DNA of 64,000 nt, taken from positions 2,294,001-2,358,000 of the forward strand of contig NZ_CP074572.1 of assembly GCF_018394335.1 (NCBI RefSeq), read 5' to 3'. Below the pieces are notes generated by a model. That model was not told the DNA's origin and did not search any database. It saw only the letters and a list, made by a program, of their open reading frames with translations. Positions 57,632 through 64,000 of the stretch are shown in pieces. This stretch comes from Shewanella dokdonensis. Lineage in GTDB: Bacteria; Pseudomonadota; Gammaproteobacteria; Enterobacterales; Shewanellaceae. The position numbers and the translations under genes are program-made. Every line of letters starts with the position of its first letter. Within the stretch, counting starts at the first letter, position 1.

Positions 57632-59785
57632 TTAATTTACCTTGAAGCGTTGCAGCAGTTGCTTCAACTGTGTGGCCTCTTGCAATAGTTCTGCGGCGGC
57701 ATTTTTACAGTCGCGGGCATTTTCACTATTACGCTGCGTGACACCATCAACCTGATTAAGTCCAGTGGTGGTTTCGTTGATGCCTTGCACTTGTTCTTCA
57801 GAGGCGATAGCGATACTGGCAACCAACTCTGATACTTCACCAGTGCTGCGGCGGATCTGCTCCAAGGCATCGGCGGTGCGCCGGGAGATCTCAATACCGG
57901 ACTGGGTATTGGCAGAGCTCTCATCTATCAGTTTGGCGGCATCGCTGGCAGCATCGGCACTGCGTTGTGCTAGCTGTCTCACTTCATCGGCAACCACGGC
58001 AAAGCCTCTGCCTGCATCGCCCGCTCGGGCCGCCTCAATGGCAGCATTTAATGCCAACAGATTCGTCTGCGAGGTGATTTCATCAATGGCGTTAATGATT
58101 TGGTGGATACGCTCGCCGGAAGCGTGGATAGCTTCCATCGCCGCCACCATTTCTCCCATATGTTCACTGCCTTTCTCGGCAGAAGTTGTGGATTCCCGCG
58201 AGAAACGATTGGCTTTGCTGGCATTGTCAGCGTTAGCGTTGGTTTGACTGGAGATCTCCACCATCGCCGCGCCCATCTGCGTTATGGAGGAGGCAGATTG
58301 CATGGCACCATCGGATAGCACTTCACTGAGATGCGATACCTGGCTGGAGCTGGTTCCTATGCTGTCAGCACTGCGCTGGATTTGGCTCACTAGTTGACTC
58401 AGATGACCAACCATCTCTTGCAGTGCCAACCCTAGTTGATCGCGATCTGACGCTAACGTTACATCAACAGTGAGATCGCCTTCGCTGATCTTTTTAGCCA
58501 GAACCGCCCGTTGCCGCAAACTGCCACACATCTGATTCAGTGCACTGGCGAGCCGACCCACTTCATCCTCTGATTTGTGTGTCATCTGCTGCGAGAAGTC
58601 ACCATCTTTGATGGTCAAGGCTAATTCTGCTGCGCGGCGGATGGGGCGAGCTATGTTACCTGCGGCAACCCATAAGGCAGCTAGCGCCAACAAGGTCACC
58701 ACAATGCCGACCACGAATTGCCAGGTACTGCTACTACTGCTGTTGTTACTGAGTTCATCGGTCAGCGCAATCGCCTCGGCTAGCACATTGGCTTTGGGAA
58801 CAGAGATTTGGATTGCCCAAGGTTTACCCGTATTGCCCATAACAATGGGCGCAATCACGCTCATATTGTCGGCATCTTCCCACACTCGGGATTGCCCTTG
58901 CTGCACTTGTTTAATCAAGGTGTCCGCTTTATCTGCCGCCAGAAACTTGCTCAGTGGCTGGCCGATATCATCGGCATGACTACTGCTGGCCACTAACAGC
59001 CCCTGATAGCTGATAATCGAAACATCTGCCGCACCGCTATACAGCTCTTGTTGCAGCTTTTTCGTCAACGTCTGGACAAATGTCAGGTCATAGTCGACGC
59101 CAACTACACCGTAAAATTTGCCGTTGGTAACAATCGGTGACGAGATAGTCGCCAGCCACACCTGTTTCCCTTGTACAACATAAGGAATGGGGTCTAGCAC
59201 ATTGGGTTGCAGTGATGTCCTTGGTTTACTGTACCAGCCACCTTTTAGTACACCGTTGGGATGGCGGCTGTCAGAGTCATATTCCACTAACGGTTGTACG
59301 GCAATATTGCCTTGGGCATTGCGGGTCCAATAAGGGGTAAATCGACCGGTTTGTGGATTATTGCCATCACCACCGCCCACAAATGCCTGATCATTGTTAT
59401 CTAAACCATCCGGTTCCCAACAGCTGTAGGTACCATTAAGATTTTTATTCTTGGTGAGCACATTCCGCAGAATGTCATTGACGCTTTGACGGCTGAGTTT
59501 GACAGTCCCCGAGTTTGCATGAACTAATTCAAAGCTACTGGCAAGTGTGCCAGAGATATCCAGAGCATGTTCAAATTCGGTAGCAATACTACCAGCACGT
59601 TCTTCAGCAAGTGTTTGTAGACTGTCACTGGCTTGTTTCTGTACCAACGACCCAACACGGTTAGATACCAGAGACTCGGTATTCTTAGCCGAGAAGAGTG
59701 CGTAGCCAATTAACACGATAGCTGAACCCAAAAGGCATATCCCTGCCACAGTTGCAATTTTTCCCTGAATGGAAGCAATTTTCAT
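57632..59785 (-). CDS. Methyl-accepting chemotaxis protein with a periplasmic dCache-type sensor
   Basis: Transmembrane chemoreceptor, 717 residues. Membrane helix (about 10-30), a large periplasmic Cache-type domain (about 40-340: [55 protein letters not shown]), second helix (about 355-375), HAMP (about 378-430), and the cytoplasmic signalling helices with the conserved tip [20 protein letters not shown] then [15 protein letters not shown]. No C-terminal CheR-binding pentapeptide. Ligand unknown. Single gene. Confidence 0.94.
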   Translation of the reverse strand: MKIASIQGKIATVAGICLLGSAIVLIGYALFSAKNTESLVSNRVGSLVQKQASDSLQTLAEERAGSIATEFEHALDISGTLASSFELVHANSGTVKLSRQSVNDILRNVLTKNKNLNGTYSCWEPDGLDNNDQAFVGGGDGNNPQTGRFTPYWTRNAQGNIAVQPLVEYDSDSRHPNGVLKGGWYSKPRTSLQPNVLDPIPYVVQGKQVWLATISSPIVTNGKFYGVVGVDYDLTFVQTLTKKLQQELYSGAADVSIISYQGLLVASSSHADDIGQPLSKFLAADKADTLIKQVQQGQSRVWEDADNMSVIAPIVMGNTGKPWAIQISVPKANVLAEAIALTDELSNNSSSSSTWQFVVGIVVTLLALAALWVAAGNIARPIRRAAELALTIKDGDFSQQMTHKSEDEVGRLASALNQMCGSLRQRAVLAKKISEGDLTVDVTLASDRDQLGLALQEMVGHLSQLVSQIQRSADSIGTSSSQVSHLSEVLSDGAMQSASSITQMGAAMVEISSQTNANADNASKANRFSRESTTSAEKGSEHMGEMVAAMEAIHASGERIHQIINAIDEITSQTNLLALNAAIEAARAGDAGRGFAVVADEVRQLAQRSADAASDAAKLIDESSANTQSGIEISRRTADALEQIRRSTGEVSELVASIAIASEEQVQGINETTTGLNQVDGVTQRNSENARDCKNAAAELLQEATQLKQLLQRFKVN

Positions 59786-59975
59786 CTAGTTGTACCTTTG
59801 GGAGTTATGTCGGGAGTCGCATTGGATGCGACTCCTTAAAGTGTGGTTCACCTTTACAAATTTGCCAGATTTTTTATCGGGTTAACAACTCAACTTTAGG
59901 ATTTAATTTTCAGTAAATCGCTGTGGTATTGCATCGCAGCGTTGGGGTTTTCTTTGCCTGATACCATATTAGTGC

Positions 59976-60004
59976 TTAGAGCTAACTCACACTTTTGGTA
60001 TAGT
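59976..60004 (+). promoter_or_regulatory. Possible promoter of pncAB
   Basis: Extended -10 TGGTATAGT (TATAGT at 59999-60004), with TTAGAG (59976-59981) 17 bases upstream. The -35 match is weak, but the TGn extension helps. It would place the start about 25 bases before the pncA ATG. Confidence 0.45.
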
Positions 60005-60035
60005 GCAGCCATCGGTTTTTGAACGGAATTTATCT

Positions 60036-60671
60036 ATGATTGCCGCTTTTGATGTCGATGCCCAACGCACCTTTACACCTTTGTGTCCCAATGAGCTGCC
60101 TGTCGCAGGTGGGGATGAAATTGCCGCTGAGTTAAACGCACAGGCGCAGTTGGCGCAGTTGCGGATAGCGTCTAAAGACGCCCATTCTCCAGCGGCTAAA
60201 TGGGTGGTCGCCAGTCACGCTAACATGCTACAGCCGTTGGATTATCCAGATGCAGATCTTACGTGGGTGCGACATGCCGAGGCGGGTACCGCCGGGTTTG
60301 AACTGATCCCCGGACTCCCTGAAGCATCGGCGTACGATTTTCTGGTATACAAAGGCGTGGAAACCGCCATGCATCCATACGGTGCTTGTTACCACGATTT
60401 GGCCAACCGTATTTCTACCGGCGTGATTGAATGGTTGAAATATCATGATGTGGACACCGTTCTGGTTGGCGGTCTAGCGTTGGATTTCTGTGTTAAGACC
60501 ACCGCCTTACAACTGGCAGCAGCAGGTTTTAAGGTTTATCTGAATCTGGCGGCATGTCGGGCGATCAGTGAAACTGGCGCTGTTGCCGCATGTGATGAGA
60601 TGCGTCAGGCCGGGATTTTGCTGGTAAAAGACAGCCAGGCATTGGCGGCGTCACTGCAAGGGAGCAATTGA
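60036..60671 (+). CDS. pncA: Nicotinamidase PncA
   Basis: Converts nicotinamide to nicotinate in NAD salvage. Isochorismatase fold, 211 residues from MIAAFDVDAQRTFTPLCPNE. Catalytic triad visible: Asp in FDVDAQ, Lys in LVYKGVE, Cys in ALDFCVKTTA. Metal ligands lie in the ASKDAHSP region. The gene stops 2 bases before the pncB ATG, and the pair performs two consecutive steps. Confidence 0.95.
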   Translation: MIAAFDVDAQRTFTPLCPNELPVAGGDEIAAELNAQAQLAQLRIASKDAHSPAAKWVVASHANMLQPLDYPDADLTWVRHAEAGTAGFELIPGLPEASAYDFLVYKGVETAMHPYGACYHDLANRISTGVIEWLKYHDVDTVLVGGLALDFCVKTTALQLAAAGFKVYLNLAACRAISETGAVAACDEMRQAGILLVKDSQALAASLQGSN

Positions 60672-60673
60672 TT

Positions 60674-61951
60674 ATGTTTGGAGAACCGGCGATCCAGAGT
60701 TTACTGGATACCGACTTTTATAAACTCACGATGCAGCAGGCTTATTTGCATCAACAGCCCGCTACCCAGTCCCGCTGGACGTTTCGTTGTCGCAGTAATG
60801 AGGACTTGAGTGCATACGTAACACCGCTGCAGGAAGCCTTTGAACAACTGGCAGAATGCAGTGCCTCAGAAGAACAATTGGCACATCTTGGCAATTATCC
60901 TTTCCTGAAAGCTGATTATCTGGAATTTTTGCGGTTGTACCGTTTTAATCCCAAGTTCCTCAAAGTCAATGCCATCGATGGCCAGTTGGTGATTGAAGCG
61001 CATGGGCCGCTGATGCATGTGTCGCCCATGGAGATCCCAGTGCTGGCACTGGTCTCTGAGATCCGTAACCGCACCCGCTATCCAGAAGTGGACTGTGAGG
61101 TGATTGCTGCCGCGACCAGTAAAAAGATTGCCATGCTGGAGCGCCTCGGGGATGAAGTGGATCTTAGCGATTTTTTATTCACAGATTTTGGAACTCGCCG
61201 CCGCTTTAGTTTCCGGGCACAAAAGCAGATCCTCACCCAGTTACAGCAACAGTTACCCGATAACTTTGTCGGTACTTCTAATCCGCATTTGGCGCTGGAG
61301 CTGAATCTACGCTGCCAGGGCACTATGGCCCATGAATGGCTGCAAAGCCATCAGGCGATGAACTATCGGCTGGTGGATAGCCAGAAAATGGCGTTGGAAA
61401 ACTGGGTGAAGGAGTATCGTGGCGATTTGGGCGTGGCACTGACCGATGTCATCGGGGTGGATGCTTTTTGTCGCGACCTCGACCGTTATCTTGCAAAACT
61501 GTATGACGGTTTCCGCCATGACAGCGGTGATCCTATCATCTGGGGCGAGAAAATCATCCAGCGACTGGAAGCACTCGATGTGGATCCACAGTACAAGCGA
61601 TTAGTTTTTTCTGACGCACTAGACTTTGAGCGAGCCGTAAAAATCTACCGCCATTTCCGTGGGCGTATCAATACCTCGTTTGGCATTGGTACTTGGCTGA
61701 TGGGCGATATGTTTGTCAACGAGCCGATCAATATTGTAATGAAACTGACCCAACTCAATGGCCAACCTGTGGCGAAAATCTCGGATACGCCTGGGAAAAC
61801 CATGTGTGACAACGAGAATTTCCTGCGTTATCTGATGCAGGTTTTCAAAGTGGACGAAGTCTCGCAAGCCAAAGTGTTAGCACAGTTTTTTGAGCAGGAT
61901 AAGCTGATAGACGATCGTGACCCTGTGTACACCGGCAGTAAAAGTAGCTAA
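60674..61951 (+). CDS. pncB: Nicotinate phosphoribosyltransferase
   Basis: Uses nicotinate and PRPP to make nicotinate mononucleotide, the step after PncA. 425 residues from ATG 60674 (MFGEPAIQSLLDTDFYKLTM), with GGGAGC upstream; the TTG two codons earlier is less likely. DFYKLTMQQAYLHQ and FRHDSGDPIIWGEK are family hallmarks, and FGTRRRFSFRAQKQ binds the substrates. Followed by a strong terminator. Confidence 0.97.
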   Translation: MFGEPAIQSLLDTDFYKLTMQQAYLHQQPATQSRWTFRCRSNEDLSAYVTPLQEAFEQLAECSASEEQLAHLGNYPFLKADYLEFLRLYRFNPKFLKVNAIDGQLVIEAHGPLMHVSPMEIPVLALVSEIRNRTRYPEVDCEVIAAATSKKIAMLERLGDEVDLSDFLFTDFGTRRRFSFRAQKQILTQLQQQLPDNFVGTSNPHLALELNLRCQGTMAHEWLQSHQAMNYRLVDSQKMALENWVKEYRGDLGVALTDVIGVDAFCRDLDRYLAKLYDGFRHDSGDPIIWGEKIIQRLEALDVDPQYKRLVFSDALDFERAVKIYRHFRGRINTSFGIGTWLMGDMFVNEPINIVMKLTQLNGQPVAKISDTPGKTMCDNENFLRYLMQVFKVDEVSQAKVLAQFFEQDKLIDDRDPVYTGSKSS

Positions 61952-61973
61952 GAAAGTCGCTAAATATGTCACC

Positions 61974-61996
61974 AGCCCGCATCTGCGGGCTGTTTT
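61974..61996 (+). terminator. Intrinsic terminator of pncAB
   Basis: AGCCCGCA (61974-61981) and TGCGGGCT (61984-61991) form an 8-bp GC-rich stem followed by GTTTT. It lies 22 bases after the pncB stop. Confidence 0.85.
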
Positions 61997-62013
61997 AAGG
62001 TTCTGGCAGAAAG

Positions 62014-62711
62014 TTATTTGATAAAAGCGAAGGCATCACCATACAGGTGAGCTTCATCTACGCCCATCTCACGGAACATCTCGCGGGCGGCACCTACCAT
62101 TGGGAAACGGCCAGCGATGTAGATGTCGTACCCCACCAAACTAACAAAGTCCTGGCGTATCTGCGCCAACAACAGGTTGGTTTTACCTGACCAGTTGGCC
62201 GTTGCTTGCTCGACAACTGGCACGAAGTGTAGCCAAGGATGCTGTTGTTGCCATTCCTGGGCGATACTCTGGTAATACATGGCTGCTGGTGTACGGCAAC
62301 CCCAATAGAAGGTGGTTTCTAACTGTTGTCCCAGCGCGATTTGCTGCTCGATAATGCTCTTGATATAGGAAAAGCCAGTGCCGCCAGCAATCAACAGTCG
62401 CGGTCGGTTGCTTTGATGGCGCAAAAGGCTTCACCCGCAGGGGCTTCAATTTCGATAGTCTCATGGTTTTGCAGTCGTTCAACGACTTGCATCGGGTAAC
62501 TCTCGCTGACGGCGGCGCCAATGTGTAGCTCCAGCAGTTCACTGCCGGGCGCTGAAGCGATAGAGAATGGCCGTTTATCTTTGTCGCCCATTACAATACT
62601 CAGATACTGGCCTGCGGCGAAGGTCAGCGGGGTTTGTGGACGCAGCAGCACTTGATACACGGCGTCATTAAAGGGCGTCACTTTTTCAACTTTGCAGCGA
62701 ATGCTGTTCAT
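62014..62711 (-). CDS. fre: NAD(P)H-flavin reductase Fre; frame break in an A run
   Basis: Reduces free FMN/FAD with NAD(P)H; in enterics it sits beside ubiD. The N-terminal frame starts MNSIRCKVEKVTPFND (ATG 62711) with the flavin-binding RPFSIAS, and breaks after PAGEAF. The rest continues LRHQSNRPRLLIAGGTGFSY in another frame to 62014. Adding one A to the A4 run at 62423-62426 joins them into 232 residues (E. coli 233). The NAD(P)-binding Rossmann part GGTGFSYIKSI and the C-terminal YIAGRFPMV are intact. Confidence 0.93.
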
Positions 62712-62752
62712 CGGTTTACCTTTATCTGCCGGACTTTGCCGGTTTGTCACAG

Positions 62753-64000
62753 TTACAGCGTGGGTGCATCATCAATGCCCAACTGCTCCCAAATTTGGTC
62801 AATTTTCTGTTTTACTGCCGCATCCATTTGGATAGGCGTGCCCCATTCACGTTGGGTTTCGCCCGGCCACTTGTTAGTGGCATCCAACCCCATCTTGGAG
62901 CCGAGTCCGGAAACTGGAGAAGCGAAGTCCAGATAATCAATCGGGGTGTTATCAACCAGTACGGTATCGCGGATAGGATCCATGCGGGTAGTGATGGCCC
63001 AGATCACATCTTTCCAGTCGCGGCAGTTAATGTCATCGTCTACCACCACAATAAATTTGGTATACATAAACTGGCGCAGGAACGACCAAGCGCCCATCAT
63101 CACCCGTTTGGCGTGCCCTGGATATTGCTTGCGCATGGAGATCACCGCCATGCGATAGGAACAACCTTCTGGCGGTAGATAAAAATCGACAATCTCCGGA
63201 TATTGTTTGCGCAGGATGGGCACAAACACTTCATTTAATGCCAGCCCCAACATTGCCGGTTCATCGGGTGGCCGGCCAGTATAAGTGCTGTGATAAATGG
63301 GGTCACGGCGATGAGTAATATGGGTCACGGTAAATACCGGGAAGGTATCGGTTTCGTTGTAGTAACCAGTGTGATCGCCATAAGGGCCTTCAACCGCAGT
63401 TTCCTGCGGATCAATATAACCTTCCAGTATGATTTCGCTGGTGGCTGGCACTTCCAGATCGCAACTCAGCGCTTTGGTCACTTCAGTGCGCTCGCCCCGT
63501 AGCAAACCCGCAAATGCGTACTCGCTCATGGTGTCTGGTACTGGGGTCACCGCGCCCAGAATGGTCACGGGATCGGCACCTAATGCCACCACCACCGGAT
63601 ATTTTTCTCCGGGGAATTTTTCGGTGAAATCTTTAAAATCCAGCGCGCCACCGCGGTGTGACAACCAGCGCATGATCAGCTTATTCTTGCCCAGCAACTG
63701 TTGACGGTAGATGCCGATATTCTGCCGTTTCTGCCGCGGACCTTTGGTGATGGTTAATCCCCAAGTCACTAACGGTGCCGCATCTCCAGGCCAACAGTGC
63801 TGTATTGGCAGTTGCGTCAGATCGACCTGATCGCCACTCAGCACCACTTCCTGACAAGGCGCTTTGCGTACCGATTTGGGCGGCATGTTCAATGCTTGTT
63901 TGAACAGTGGCAGTTTTTCCAGTGCATCACGAAAACCACGTGGAGGTTCCGGCTCTTTTAAAAAGCCTAAGAGTTCTCCCACTTCCCGCAATGCCAGCGG
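62753..64000 (-). CDS. ubiD: UbiD decarboxylase (5' end cut by window)
   Basis: Prenylated-FMN-dependent 3-octaprenyl-4-hydroxybenzoate decarboxylase of ubiquinone synthesis. About 415 residues are visible, from [18 protein letters not shown] to the C-terminus. Core motifs are [20 protein letters not shown], the active-site [10 protein letters not shown] and [20 protein letters not shown], and [10 protein letters not shown]. The enzyme is about 490 long, so roughly 75 N-terminal residues lie beyond the window. 41 bases upstream of fre. Confidence 0.97.
   Translation of the reverse strand, partial: PLALREVGELLGFLKEPEPPRGFRDALEKLPLFKQALNMPPKSVRKAPCQEVVLSGDQVDLTQLPIQHCWPGDAAPLVTWGLTITKGPRQKRQNIGIYRQQLLGKNKLIMRWLSHRGGALDFKDFTEKFPGEKYPVVVALGADPVTILGAVTPVPDTMSEYAFAGLLRGERTEVTKALSCDLEVPATSEIILEGYIDPQETAVEGPYGDHTGYYNETDTFPVFTVTHITHRRDPIYHSTYTGRPPDEPAMLGLALNEVFVPILRKQYPEIVDFYLPPEGCSYRMAVISMRKQYPGHAKRVMMGAWSFLRQFMYTKFIVVVDDDINCRDWKDVIWAITTRMDPIRDTVLVDNTPIDYLDFASPVSGLGSKMGLDATNKWPGETQREWGTPIQMDAAVKQKIDQIWEQLGIDDAPTL

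Overview
The window reads as a gammaproteobacterial chromosome of the Shewanella type. The evidence is gene content and order: hslVU-ftsN-argS-priA-rpmE, a complete MSHA type IV pilus operon preceded by csrD (mshH), then mreBCD-maf-rng-yhdP-nitrilase-tldD, yjgA-pmbA, arfA/rimO and pncAB-fre-ubiD. The species cannot be resolved from the sequence alone. No tRNA, rRNA, CRISPR array, insertion sequence or prophage was seen.

Layout. 1-6692 (minus strand): protein quality control, division and replication restart genes (hslU partial, hslV, ftsN, argS, priA). A heat-shock-type promoter and a leader hairpin lie before hslV. 6790-7932 (plus): a FimV-like periplasmic protein and ribosomal protein L31. 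8095-9392: a small unknown gene with a helically phased repeat upstream, then an apparently non-coding stretch. 9393-10640: a short malic enzyme. 10807-29711: csrD and the whole MSHA pilus locus (mshI, a second mshI-like gene, mshJKLMNEGF, mshBACDO, mshP, mshQ). The genes mostly overlap or abut, as expected for one or two long transcripts building the pilus motor, secretin, pseudopilins and a very large surface protein. 29936-40994: the shape and envelope block mreB, mreC, mreD, maf, rng, yhdP, a nitrilase-family gene and tldD. 41081-48096: an accessory block. It holds a TolC/HlyD/two ABC-2 permease efflux operon without its own ATPase and, facing it, a gene for a divergent FtsZ/tubulin-like GTPase. 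48843-54464: yjgA, pmbA (partner of tldD), an exported protein with a UTRA/chorismate-lyase-like look, arfA with its in-gene hairpin, rimO and a SIMPL protein. 54461-59785: a GNAT acetyltransferase, a membrane diguanylate cyclase, a PhzF protein and a chemoreceptor. 60036-64000: NAD salvage (pncA, pncB), flavin reductase fre and ubiD (cut by the window end).

The tubulin-like gene is the best candidate for a little-described system. It keeps the T1, T3, T4 and T7 loop signatures of the FtsZ/tubulin superfamily, but is about 751 residues long, with a long disordered-looking N-terminus and a long C-terminal extension.

At least fourteen frame breaks occur in ten genes (priA, the second mshI, mshJ, mshM, mshE, yhdP, nitrilase, the tubulin-like gene, the UTRA-like gene, fre). 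Nearly all are repaired by restoring one base in a short homopolymer run. They look like sequencing or assembly errors, not real pseudogenes, so each such gene is given here as one feature over its full corrected span.
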